64,000 bases of DNA, from positions 1 through 64,000 of the forward strand of contig JAFRDE010000013.1 of NCBI GenBank assembly GCA_017403985.1, in the 5' to 3' direction. The DNA comes from Ruminococcus sp. (GTDB lineage Bacteria; Bacillota; Clostridia; Oscillospirales; Acutalibacteraceae). A model generated the notes under the pieces. The model was given only the letters and a program-made list of their open reading frames with translations, was not told where the DNA came from and did no database searches. Shown here one piece after another: positions 31,635-40,029 of the stretch. The translations under genes and the position numbers were made by a program. The first letter of the stretch is position 1; every line of letters starts with the position of its first letter.

Positions 31635-34334
31635 ATGGGTCTGTTCCGCAGAGATAAGAATCACAAGGACGCGAAATACAAGACAAAAGAAGTTTTTACC
31701 AAGGCGGAAGAAACCGAGCAGCCCGCGGACGAAGAGCCGTCCGACGAGGAGTATACCGATATCAGCGAAGCGGCTGTCGACTCATTTTCTCAGCCTCAAA
31801 GCAACAATAAGATGGAGGAGATCTACTCCACAAGAGATAAACACGTCAAGTTCCGCCGTCAGGAACCGCTGGCGGAAGAAGCCGCCGCAAAGCGCAAAGA
31901 GGCGGCTAAGGACGACCTCATCCGCGGCAAACTGGAATTCAGCTCCGTCGGCGACGAGGATACGCCCGAGGTAAAGCTGGAAGCGGAGCTGGATCCGAAC
32001 GCGATCGTCAGCGACGAGATCATCGAGGACGTTGTCGACGTCAAGAAGCTGAGAAATATCTACGTTCAGGATATCGACGATATCGACGTCAGCCTCGATC
32101 CGATGGAAAGCGTCAAGGAATACGAAAAGCAGGCGCAGGACAAGCAGCGCCGCGACGCACGTTCCGCTAAGAAAAAGCCGGAAGAGCCTTATGTCCCCAC
32201 CGGCGATACCGTGGTCGCGAAGGTGCCGGTGTATCAGCATGAGGACAGCGTGGACAAGCTCTACCTCAAAGCCGGCCGCTTCACGGACGTCGTCGAGAGC
32301 GAATACGACGAATACCTCAAATCCACCGATCCCACGATCTCCAAAAACTATCACGCGCCGAAGCCGATGGTGAAGCCGCACCAGAGCCTGCTGTACACCC
32401 TCAGTCAGGTCGCCATGCGTCATAAGGCGGAATCCGAGCAGAAGCAGAAGAGCAAGGAGATCATGCGCAACAACTTCGACGAGGAAGCGCCGAAGCCAAA
32501 AGAGAAAAAGAAGCGTTCCCGCGTCGGAAAATTCTTCCGCGTTTTGTCGGCTGTGATCACATCGGGCTTCAACTCTCCCTCCGAGGACGAGCAGGAGCGC
32601 GCGATGGACTACAGCTCCCGCGAGGACGAGAACTACATACTGGAAAGAACCCGCAGCAACATCAAGCGGCAGGCGATCCACCTGACGCTGTACATCGTGA
32701 TCGGTCTCGCGATCCTCGGTCTGGTGATCTGGGAACGCGCCGCGGGCGCTCAGGCAGTCGCCGCGAACGGCGCCGGAACCGCCTTCACCTACTGCGGACT
32801 GAACTTCATCCTGACGATCGCGCTGGGCGTCGTCGCGAGACATACACTGATCGACGGCGTCAAGCCGCTGAAACGTTTCAAATTCAACTGCAGCACCGTG
32901 CTCGCCCTCGCCTACGGCGCCTGTCTGCTGCAGAGTCTTACTTCGCTGTTCACCTGCACCTCTTTTGTCGGCAGCGATCACCATCTGTACAGCTTTGTCG
33001 CCGCGTTCGGTCTGGCACTGAACGCTTTAGGCAGACTGCTGATGGCGCTGAGGGTCAAGAGCAACCTCAAATTCATCAGTGACCGATCCCCCGCATATGC
33101 GGCGAAGATATACGACGACGAGGAAACCGCGCGGCGCATGGTCAGCGGTACCACTACCTCTAAGGGCATGATCGCATACCAGCATGTCACCCGTTTCCTC
33201 TCCGACTTCTTAAAAATCTCCTACGCCCCCGATCCGAGCGAGGAGCTGTCCGGAAAGATGGCGCCGATCGCGATCATCGCTTCCCTGTTCGTCACGATCC
33301 TGTACGCGATCATCTTCAAGAGCGTTCAGGGAGCCGTTTCCGCTCTGGCAGTCATGCTGTGCATCAGCATCCCGTTTACCGGCATGCTCGCCGGCAACCT
33401 GCCGCTGCTGCTGTTCAGCCGCAGGATGCTTAAGGAAGACGCAATGATCGCGGGTTATCCTTCCGTACGCCAGTTCTGTGACACCTCCGCGATCATGATG
33501 AGCGCGAGCGACCTCTTCCCGTCCGGTTGCGTCACCATCCAGGAGCTGCTTCCCCTGCAGGAATACAGGGTCAGCGAGAGTCTGCTGATGGCGGCTGCAG
33601 TTCTGCGCGAGGCGGCGTCGCCCATCGCTCCCGCCTTCGACGAGCTGGTCATGGAAAACAACAACGTCCTGCCGGCGGTAGAGAGCGTCATGTTCGAGGA
33701 TAAGAGCGGGCTGGTCGGCTGGATCAACGGCGAACGCATACTGATCGGCAACATGAAGCTGATGAACCGCTACCATATCTCCATACCCACCGACAGGATC
33801 TCCTCCAAGCGCAAGAATAAGTCGCTGGAGACCTCTTACGTCGCGGTAGCCGGACAGGCTGTCGCCGTACTGGGGCTGTCATACGAAGCATCCAAAGTCA
33901 CCAAAGATCAGATACAGAAAGCAGAACGCAGCGGACTGGCGCTGATCGTCAGCACGACCGACGTGAACGTCACCGCGGAGCTGATCTCCGACCGCTACGA
34001 GGTATTTTACCGTTCGGTCAAGGTCACAGCTCCCGGCTACTCGAACGTGATCGATGAAGCCACCACCAAGGTGGAGGAAGCCTCGCGCGCCTATGTCGCT
34101 ACGCGCGGGCGCATCGGTTCGCTGGCACGCGCCATCGGCGGATGCATCGGCATCAAGTCCAACATCAGCCTCGGTATCGTCGTCGGTATCTTCGGCATGA
34201 TTCTGGGTATTCTGCTGAGCGCGACGCTGGCGCTGTACGCCTCTGTCGCAAGGCTGTCGATCGTGGAAGTGATGATCTATATCGGTTTCTGGGTAGCGGC
34301 TACCATTATCGCGGAGCTGATCAAGAGACCGTAG
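31635..34334 (+). CDS. Degenerate P-type ATPase-like membrane protein
   Basis: An 899-residue protein. Residues about 1-335 are charged, rich in Asp/Glu/Lys and probably disordered. Four membrane segments follow (about 350-480), then a short cytoplasmic part, then helices with CISIPFTGMLAGNLPLLLFSRR near residue 580, which resembles the M4-to-P-domain entry of heavy-metal P-type ATPases. At the position of DKTGT the sequence is FCDTSAIMM: the Asp remains, the rest is lost. N-domain-like GLVGWINGERILIGNMKLM follows near residue 695. TGES and GDGxND motifs are absent. The last ~60 residues form two membrane helices. It is probably not an ion pump; its role is unknown. AAAGGAG sets the start at 31635. 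Confidence 0.65.
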   Translation: MGLFRRDKNHKDAKYKTKEVFTKAEETEQPADEEPSDEEYTDISEAAVDSFSQPQSNNKMEEIYSTRDKHVKFRRQEPLAEEAAAKRKEAAKDDLIRGKLEFSSVGDEDTPEVKLEAELDPNAIVSDEIIEDVVDVKKLRNIYVQDIDDIDVSLDPMESVKEYEKQAQDKQRRDARSAKKKPEEPYVPTGDTVVAKVPVYQHEDSVDKLYLKAGRFTDVVESEYDEYLKSTDPTISKNYHAPKPMVKPHQSLLYTLSQVAMRHKAESEQKQKSKEIMRNNFDEEAPKPKEKKKRSRVGKFFRVLSAVITSGFNSPSEDEQERAMDYSSREDENYILERTRSNIKRQAIHLTLYIVIGLAILGLVIWERAAGAQAVAANGAGTAFTYCGLNFILTIALGVVARHTLIDGVKPLKRFKFNCSTVLALAYGACLLQSLTSLFTCTSFVGSDHHLYSFVAAFGLALNALGRLLMALRVKSNLKFISDRSPAYAAKIYDDEETARRMVSGTTTSKGMIAYQHVTRFLSDFLKISYAPDPSEELSGKMAPIAIIASLFVTILYAIIFKSVQGAVSALAVMLCISIPFTGMLAGNLPLLLFSRRMLKEDAMIAGYPSVRQFCDTSAIMMSASDLFPSGCVTIQELLPLQEYRVSESLLMAAAVLREAASPIAPAFDELVMENNNVLPAVESVMFEDKSGLVGWINGERILIGNMKLMNRYHISIPTDRISSKRKNKSLETSYVAVAGQAVAVLGLSYEASKVTKDQIQKAERSGLALIVSTTDVNVTAELISDRYEVFYRSVKVTAPGYSNVIDEATTKVEEASRAYVATRGRIGSLARAIGGCIGIKSNISLGIVVGIFGMILGILLSATLALYASVARLSIVEVMIYIGFWVAATIIAELIKRP

Positions 34335-34497
34335 GACAGTGAATGGTGAATGGTTTCGGGAAATGCTGACGCATTTTCTGTTTTATAATAACAGATGACA
34401 AATGCTTTTTGGTTTCTGTAAAGAATCCTCAACAATAAATGGGTGCGGGCAGCGCCCGCCATCAACCATTCACTATTCACCATTAGTCATTCACCCA
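34335..34497 (+). repeat. Composite heptamer-bounded hairpin element E3
   Basis: GTGAATG tract (34339-34354), hairpin AAATGC-TGAC-GCATTT (34361-34376), ~65-nt spacer, GGGTGCGGGC-AGC-GCCCGCC hairpin, then complementary CCATTCA/CTATTCA tract (34466-34496). Compared with E1 and E2 the heptamer differs at both ends together and the hairpin changes compensatorily. Confidence 0.8.
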
Positions 34498-34530
34498 TAA
34501 AGATTATTTCAGAAAGTGAGATATATTATT

Positions 34531-35181
34531 GTGTTAATTGCACCTTCATTATTGTCTTGTGATTTTTCAAGATTCGGAGACGAGATCAAGCGCGTCGATA
34601 AAGCCGGCGCGGATATCATGCACCTCGACGTCATGGACGGGCACTTTGTGCCGAACCTTACCTTCGGCGCGCCGGTCGTCAAAAAGCTCAGACCCGCCTC
34701 CGAAAAGCCGTTTGACGTTCATCTGATGATCAGCGAACCGCACCGCTATATCAATGATTTTGCCGACGCGGGCGCGGACATCATCTCGTTCCACACCGAA
34801 TGTGACAGCAATATCGACGAGACGCTGAAGCTGATTGAAGATCGCGGCGTCAAGCCCGCTTTGGCGATCAAGCCGGGCACCAATCCGCAGGTCGTCCTGC
34901 CGTATCTCGACCGGCTGTACATGGTGCTGGTGATGACGGTGGAGCCGGGCTTCGGCGGTCAGAGCTTCATGCCCGACATGATGGAAAAGGTCACGTTCCT
35001 GCGAAAAGAAATCGCAAAGCGCAGACTCTCTACCCTGATCGAGGTAGACGGCGGCATCGCCAAGGACACCATCGCGACCGCCGCGAAAGCGGGCGTTGAC
35101 ATCTGTGTCGCGGGCACGGCGGTATTCGGCGCTCCGGACGCGAAAACGGCGATCGACGAGCTCAGAGAGCTGTGTAAATAA
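34531..35181 (+). CDS. rpe: Ribulose-phosphate 3-epimerase
   Basis: A 216-residue TIM-barrel enzyme that interconverts ribulose-5-phosphate and xylulose-5-phosphate in the pentose phosphate pathway. Family motifs: LIAPSLLSCDF at the N-terminus, MHLDVMDGHFVPNLTFG near residue 33 (metal His and Asp), VHLMISEP near residue 68, MTVEPGFGGQSF near residue 140 and EVDGGI near residue 175. The GTG at 34531 gives the usual N-terminus; another GTG at 34516 adds an atypical MRYII extension. GAAAGTGAG lies upstream. Confidence 0.96.
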   Translation: MLIAPSLLSCDFSRFGDEIKRVDKAGADIMHLDVMDGHFVPNLTFGAPVVKKLRPASEKPFDVHLMISEPHRYINDFADAGADIISFHTECDSNIDETLKLIEDRGVKPALAIKPGTNPQVVLPYLDRLYMVLVMTVEPGFGGQSFMPDMMEKVTFLRKEIAKRRLSTLIEVDGGIAKDTIATAAKAGVDICVAGTAVFGAPDAKTAIDELRELCK

Positions 35182-35215
35182 TTCAAATATTATAAAAAAT
35201 ATCGGACATAATAAA

Positions 35216-35245
35216 AGCAGGAGCACAGGCTCCTGCTTCTTTTTA
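35216..35245 (+). terminator. Terminator of rpe
   Basis: AGCAGGAG-CACAGG-CTCCTGCT stem followed by TCTTTTT. Confidence 0.85.
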
Positions 35246-35275
35246 TCGTCTGTTTTGATCTAATTTGATTTGATC

Positions 35276-35794
35276 TTATTCCTCGTCTTCGATCACGTTC
35301 CAGTCAGCATCGTACTTGGTTCTGAACGTCGCGCCGTCCTCGCTGTATTCGGTCACGACATACATCTTGACGTTGCCGTCGGCGTCCATTTCGGTACGCT
35401 GGGTCTCGAAACCGTCTTCGTTTCTCTCGATCAGCACCTGTGCCGCCACGCTGCCGTCGGAACCGTAGCGGATCTCTTTGACGGAAAAGCCGTTTTCGTC
35501 ATACTCATAGCCGACCGAGCCCTGCAGCTTGCCGAGTGCATCGTAGGTATAGTCGCGCGTGACATGACCGTCTTCGTCCTTATCCAGCTTGGTATAGCCG
35601 GTGGCATTGCCTTCGGCGGTCGTGGCGATCGGTACGGCTCCCTCAGGGACCTGAATCTCAGCCTCTGTCGCGCTTACTGTCTCCGCCGCGGACGCAGGCT
35701 TTTCGGCAGGAGTATCGGACTTTTTGCAGGCGGTCAGCGATACGACGCTTATCGCCATTATCAGAATCAATAACAAAGAGGTTAATCTTTTCAT
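35276..35794 (-). CDS. Small lipoprotein with repeated Gly/Asp/Tyr-rich motifs
   Basis: A 172-residue lipoprotein: signal KRLTSLLLILIMAISVVSL with lipobox LTAC near residue 23, a low-complexity Ala/Glu linker, then short repeats of the type YDALGKLQGS, YDENGFSVKE, YGSDGSVAAQ, NEDGFETQR and DADGNVKMY, a YD/RHS-like beta-repeat pattern. The mature protein would be anchored outside the membrane; function unknown. The second Met (35794) is used as start because it follows the better AGGAG spacing; the first Met is adjacent. A promoter is at 35852-35879. Confidence 0.8.
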   Translation of the reverse strand: MKRLTSLLLILIMAISVVSLTACKKSDTPAEKPASAAETVSATEAEIQVPEGAVPIATTAEGNATGYTKLDKDEDGHVTRDYTYDALGKLQGSVGYEYDENGFSVKEIRYGSDGSVAAQVLIERNEDGFETQRTEMDADGNVKMYVVTEYSEDGATFRTKYDADWNVIEDEE

Positions 35795-35851
35795 CATACT
35801 TCTCCTATACTCAATACATATTGGCGCGGCAGATCGGCGCGCTACTATGAC

Positions 35852-35879
35852 ATTATATCATATTTTACGGTTTAGTCAA
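35852..35879 (-). promoter_or_regulatory. Promoter of the lipoprotein gene
   Basis: Minus strand TTGACT (35879-35874), 16 bp, TATAAT (35857-35852). Confidence 0.65.
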
Positions 35880-35899
35880 CCGCTGAAAACGGAGGAAAT

Positions 35900-37018
35900 A
35901 TGATGGTTGTATCTTCAAATATCAAGGAATGGTATCTGCGGTATCCGACGGGGGACCCGATGCGAAAGACCGCGCTGTGTCATATCACGGATGAAAGGGA
36001 TTTTTTGCCCGCAAACAGCAGTATGTTTCATGCCGCCGCCACACAGGCTGCCGCCGCGCTGAGCATGAGCGCCGCGGATGAAAAGCTGCTCAAAGAGAAT
36101 CTGAGCGCTTTGGGGTACAAGGATATCGTCACCCTCGCCTATCAAGAAACCGACCGCAAAAAGATCGGGATGTGCATCGGCAGCCGCGTCAGGGACGACC
36201 GATTACAGGTCGCCGTCGTCCTGCGCGGAACCTGCGGAGACGAGTGGTACTCGAACTTCGATATCGGCTACTCGGCAGAACACAGCGGCTTTGCGAAAGC
36301 CGCCGACTTTGCGGAACTGAAGCTGGGCGACTATGTATTCACCCGCGCGATCTGTGTCCATCCCGAATTCTTCATCACCGGCTACAGCCGCGGCGGCGCC
36401 GTCGCCAATATCCTCGCGAAACGGCTGTGCGACCGCTACGGGATCGATAACGTCTGCGCCTATACCTTCGCTTCTCCCTCCACCACCATCAGCCGCCGCA
36501 CCAACCGTTACGGCAGTATCTTCAACCTCGTGCGGCAGGAGGATTTCTTCACCCGCGTGCCGCTGATCGGTTGGGGCTATACCAAATACGGCAAGAATAT
36601 TTCGCTGTCCGATCACGGCGATATGACCGTGCGCTATCATGATCTGACAGGAGAGGATTATATCGGCTTCACCCGTCAATGTCTGGTAGACAACTTCCTG
36701 TGCGCGCTGCAAAGGCTCGCGCCAAATGTGCACGCCTATTACCGCCGTCAGCGGCAGGTCGGAGACCGCAAGCTGAGCATGTACGAATTTCTCAACTGTG
36801 TCGCGGACATGCTGTCGCAGCACATGGATGACGCTGTCGCGGACGTATTCTTTTCGGCGATGTTCTCCGATTATGCGGACCTCATCAGCTTTCTGTCGAG
36901 CGGCGCAGACCTGAGCGAGATCGTCGCGTCAACCGCCGCCGTGCCGAAGTGCAGCGTCGCGGACAGCCACAGCCCTGCCGCCTATATGGCGTCGCTGGAA
37001 CTCTTTCTGCCACAATAA
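35900..37018 (+). CDS. Class 3 lipase-like alpha/beta hydrolase
   Basis: A 372-residue protein without a signal peptide. VAVVLRGTCGDEWYSNFD near residue 103 is the oxyanion-side strand of class 3 lipases. FITGYSRGGAVANILAKRL near residue 155 holds the nucleophile Ser (GxSxGG). YTFASPST near residue 190 and LVRQEDFFTRVPLIGWGYT near residue 213 (catalytic Asp region) follow the lipase-3 order. The final catalytic His is probably in the HDLTGEDY region. GGAGGAA precedes the ATG. Its last 90 bp overlap the 3' end of the opposite-strand gene. Confidence 0.8.
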   Translation: MMVVSSNIKEWYLRYPTGDPMRKTALCHITDERDFLPANSSMFHAAATQAAAALSMSAADEKLLKENLSALGYKDIVTLAYQETDRKKIGMCIGSRVRDDRLQVAVVLRGTCGDEWYSNFDIGYSAEHSGFAKAADFAELKLGDYVFTRAICVHPEFFITGYSRGGAVANILAKRLCDRYGIDNVCAYTFASPSTTISRRTNRYGSIFNLVRQEDFFTRVPLIGWGYTKYGKNISLSDHGDMTVRYHDLTGEDYIGFTRQCLVDNFLCALQRLAPNVHAYYRRQRQVGDRKLSMYEFLNCVADMLSQHMDDAVADVFFSAMFSDYADLISFLSSGADLSEIVASTAAVPKCSVADSHSPAAYMASLELFLPQ

Positions 37019-37498
37019 TGCGCCGTATTCCTTCACATGCGCTATCATAGTATCGCTCAGCGGACAGCTCTCGGCATACTCGATAATATCAGCCGGCGCG
37101 ATACCCCAAGGGATCAGCACAAACCGATCCCTGTAGCGATATACGGAATAGCCTTCCTCGTCGGGATGCAGGGCGCGATAATCGAGCATCGCGTCAGCGT
37201 CAAAGAACACATACAGCTGCGCCCTGCGCTCGCGCTTGACGCGGTACTTTTTGCGGTATTTTGCCCTGCAGACGGAGATGATCAACAGGCACCCGCCGCG
37301 CGACGGCAGCGCTTCGATCAGATAGCTTTTACCGGAATGGTCCAGCCCGCAGGTCTCGCCGATTTGATACAACAGTCTTTTCAGTCCCTTTTCGGGACAT
37401 TTTGCCGTTTCTTCGTCAAAGTTCAACGAATAAGCGTCCATATCCTTTGCGCAAAGCGACACCAATATCGTTCCTTTGTCCAGTAACTCGATCGTCAT
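36929..37498 (-). CDS. MecA-like adaptor protein
   Basis: A 189-residue protein. The N-terminus MTIELLDKGTILVSLCAKDM and the middle HSGKSYLIEALPSRGGCLLIIS followed by a basic linker and a second alpha/beta domain (QLYVFFDADAMLDYRAL) resemble MecA/YpbH adaptors, which deliver substrates to the ClpC unfoldase. It is shorter than Bacillus MecA (218 residues). The last ~30 codons lie antisense to the end of the lipase gene. No competence genes are in the window, so the target proteins are unknown. The ATG follows AGGTGTAC. Confidence 0.65.
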   Translation of the reverse strand: MTIELLDKGTILVSLCAKDMDAYSLNFDEETAKCPEKGLKRLLYQIGETCGLDHSGKSYLIEALPSRGGCLLIISVCRAKYRKKYRVKRERRAQLYVFFDADAMLDYRALHPDEEGYSVYRYRDRFVLIPWGIAPADIIEYAESCPLSDTMIAHVKEYGALLWQKEFQRRHIGGRAVAVRDAALRHGGG

Positions 37499-37710
37499 AA
37501 GTACACCTCAAATCTGTCTATATGATAAAAGACAATTCCATCATAAACAAGTGATGATTATTGGATGGAAAATATTGACTGAAGTATTTTATGATAGGAT
37601 GAAAAAAGAGTGACTGTTTTTCAAAAACGCATTGACACGCTTTGCCGCATATTGTAGAATTTTATCAGAAGCATCCGGTATACCCGCGACGAGAAAAGCT
37701 CTGCTCCTCT

Positions 37711-37746
37711 TTGTGGGATTGCCACGGGCTTTGCCCTCGCAATGAC
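37711..37746. repeat. REP-like hairpin
   Basis: GTGGGATTGCCACGGGC-TTT-GCCCTCGCAATGAC, in the leader of the GH13 gene. Confidence 0.75.
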
Positions 37747-37776
37747 GGCGTATTTTACTACATAGGAGTGAATGAC

Positions 37777-39327
37777 ATGAGTACAATCTGGCTGAAAAAT
37801 TCCGTTTTCTATGAGATCTATCCCCAGAGCTTTTACGACAGTAATTCCGACGGTATCGGCGATCTGCGCGGTATCGCCATCAAGCTCGATTACATCAAAA
37901 ACCTCGGCTGCAACGCGATCTGGATCAACCCGATCTACGATTCGCCGTTCATGGACGCCGGCTACGACGTGCGCGACTACAAAAAGATCGCACCGCGGTA
38001 CGGCACGATGGATGACTTTGAACATCTGCTGGAGCAGGCGCATAAGCGCGATATGAAGATCCTGCTCGACCTTGTACCCGGTCACACCAGCGATACGCAC
38101 GAGTGGTTCCAAAGCGCAAAGTCGCCCTTCCCCGGCGAATTTGACAACCGCTACATCTTTACCAAGAGCGTATGGGACGCGCCGGAGCAATACCGCATGA
38201 TGTGCGGTATCTGCGACCGCGACGGCAACTATCTGGTCAACTTCTTTTCCTCCCAGCCGGCGCTGAACTACGGCTTTTATGAGATCACCCATCCCGAGTG
38301 GCAGTTCTCTTCCGACTCGCCCGAGGCGTGGGCGACCGTGGACGCGCTGAAAGATATCATGCGCTTCTGGCTTGACAAGGGGATCGACGGCTTCCGCGTC
38401 GACATGGCGGATTCGCTGGTCAAAAACGACGACGATAAGGTCGCGACCGCGAAGATTTGGCGCAATATCCGCGAGATGATGGACAGCGACTATCCCGACG
38501 CGGTGCTGGTATCGGAGTGGAGCAATCCGCTGCGCTCGATCGTCAACGCGGGCTTCCACGCGGACTTTTACCTCGACCATCCGGGCAACGGCTTCAACGA
38601 GCTGTTCCGCAAAAAGACCGACAACGATAACCTGAGCTTTTTCGCCGATCAGGCGCACGGCGACATCACCGCGTTCCTCGCGGATTATACGCCCGCTTAT
38701 CTGTGCTCGAAAGATCACGGCTACATCAGCTTCATCACCAATAACCACGATATGCCTCGCGCGCCGTTTTACATGAGCGAGTGGATGATCCAGCTCAGTC
38801 ACGCCTTCATCATGACGATGCCGGGCGTACCGTTCGTCTACTACGGCGACGAGATCGGTATGCGCTACCGCACCGACCTGATCTCGAAAGAGGGCGGTTT
38901 CTCGCGCACCGGCTCGCGCACGCCGATGCAGTGGAACCACGATAAAAACCTCGGCTTCTCGGACGCGGACGAGGATATGCTCTACCTGCCGCTCGACTAC
39001 AGCGAAGGTTACCCGACCGTTGCGGATCAGGAGGGCGTGGGCGGCAGTATTTATGAGAACATGAAGTCGCTTATCGCGCTGAGAAAGGCGAATCCGGAGC
39101 TTTCAAACGACAGCGAATTCGAGATCGTTTACGCGAAGGAAAAGGAATATCCTTTCGTCTACAAAAGAGGCAGCTTCACCGCCTTTATCAATCCGTCGGA
39201 CGAGGATAAGACCATCGAATTCGATACCGAGGGCACGAAGGAGTATTTCTTCCTCGGCGGGTATGAGATCGGTGAGGATCATGTCGTGATCAGGAGCAGG
39301 AGCTTCCTCTTGTTAAGGCATGAATAA
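37777..39327 (+). CDS. GH13 alpha-glucosidase / oligo-1,6-glucosidase family enzyme
   Basis: A 516-residue cytoplasmic GH13 protein. FYEIYPQSFYDSNSDGIGDL at the N-terminus is typical of GH13 exo-enzymes. Catalytic residues: nucleophile Asp in GFRVDMADS near residue 208, acid/base Glu in LVSEWSNP near residue 244 and the transition-state Asp in TNNHDMPR near residue 323. Calcium/loop motif NGDGIGDL appears as NSDGIGDL. Likely hydrolyses maltose/isomaltose-type oligosaccharides; trehalose or sucrose specificity is not excluded. The ATG at 37777 follows ATAGGAG; the longer frame from 37642 reads through a REP unit. Confidence 0.92.
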   Translation: MSTIWLKNSVFYEIYPQSFYDSNSDGIGDLRGIAIKLDYIKNLGCNAIWINPIYDSPFMDAGYDVRDYKKIAPRYGTMDDFEHLLEQAHKRDMKILLDLVPGHTSDTHEWFQSAKSPFPGEFDNRYIFTKSVWDAPEQYRMMCGICDRDGNYLVNFFSSQPALNYGFYEITHPEWQFSSDSPEAWATVDALKDIMRFWLDKGIDGFRVDMADSLVKNDDDKVATAKIWRNIREMMDSDYPDAVLVSEWSNPLRSIVNAGFHADFYLDHPGNGFNELFRKKTDNDNLSFFADQAHGDITAFLADYTPAYLCSKDHGYISFITNNHDMPRAPFYMSEWMIQLSHAFIMTMPGVPFVYYGDEIGMRYRTDLISKEGGFSRTGSRTPMQWNHDKNLGFSDADEDMLYLPLDYSEGYPTVADQEGVGGSIYENMKSLIALRKANPELSNDSEFEIVYAKEKEYPFVYKRGSFTAFINPSDEDKTIEFDTEGTKEYFFLGGYEIGEDHVVIRSRSFLLLRHE

Positions 39328-39347
39328 AAGTAAACTTTAATAATCAC

Positions 39348-39454
39348 AGGGACGGTCATCGGTCGTCCGCAATATGACAAACGCTGTATCAATCGAAAGC
39401 CATGGATAATCATACAACGTTCCTGTCAAGCGGACGAGCAATGCTCGTCCCTAC
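39348..39454 (+). repeat. Two-palindrome element R2, copy 1
   Basis: Left palindrome GGACGGTCAT..GTCC, GC, 59-nt core (39371-39429 region), GC, right palindrome GGACGAGCAATGCTCGTCC, CTAC. The core has the same length and orientation (ATGAC..ATCGAAA) as the copy at 58122. Confidence 0.8.
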
Positions 39455-39474
39455 ATATATATGGAGGTATCATC

Positions 39475-40029
39475 ATGAACCATATCGGCACAGTCACCCT
39501 CGAGACCGACCGTCTCATCCTGCGGCGGTATACGCTCGGCGACGCTGAGGATATGTTCCGCAACTGGGCGGCAAGCGAAGAGGTCACGCGCTACCTGACA
39601 TGGGAACCGTACAAAAATGTTGACAGCGTCAAAGGCTACATACAATATGTCAACGACTGCTATGAAAAGCCCGATCATTACGACTGGGTGATCGAATACA
39701 AAGAACTCGGTCAGGTCATCGGCTCGATCGGCGTAGTCTCCATGCACGAGGATATCGCCGCGTGCGAGATCGGCTACTGCCTCGGCGACAGATTCTGGGG
39801 CAAAGGGATCATGCCCGAGGCGCTCTCTGAAGTCATCCGCTTCCTGTTCGAAGAGGTCGGCATGAACCGCATCCAAGCCACCCATGACGTCAATAATCCG
39901 AAATCCGGCAGAGTGATGGAGAAATGCGGCTTGCGGTATGAGGGCACCATGCGGCAGGCAAGCAGGAATAATCAGGGCGTCTGTGATTCGGTTATGAGAG
40001 CGATATTGAGGGAAGAGTTTTCGAATTAA
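39475..40029 (+). CDS. GNAT N-acetyltransferase (RimJ/RimL type)
   Basis: A 184-residue acetyltransferase. ETDRLILRRYTLGDAEDMF at the N-terminus and EIGYCLGDRFWGKGIMPEAL near residue 100 (acetyl-CoA loop, here R-x-W-G-K-G) are standard for the RimJ/RimL-like group; HDVNNPKSGRVMEKCGL near residue 140 completes the fold. These proteins acetylate N-termini, amino sugars or antibiotics; substrate unknown. GGAGGT precedes the ATG. Its stop codon directly abuts the stop codon of convergent spoIIE. Confidence 0.9.
   Translation: MNHIGTVTLETDRLILRRYTLGDAEDMFRNWAASEEVTRYLTWEPYKNVDSVKGYIQYVNDCYEKPDHYDWVIEYKELGQVIGSIGVVSMHEDIAACEIGYCLGDRFWGKGIMPEALSEVIRFLFEEVGMNRIQATHDVNNPKSGRVMEKCGLRYEGTMRQASRNNQGVCDSVMRAILREEFSN

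Noticed and set aside
37642-37776. N-terminal extension of the GH13 enzyme
   Set aside because: It is REP-unit sequence; the ATG at 37777 follows a Shine-Dalgarno sequence and begins at the usual GH13 N-terminus.
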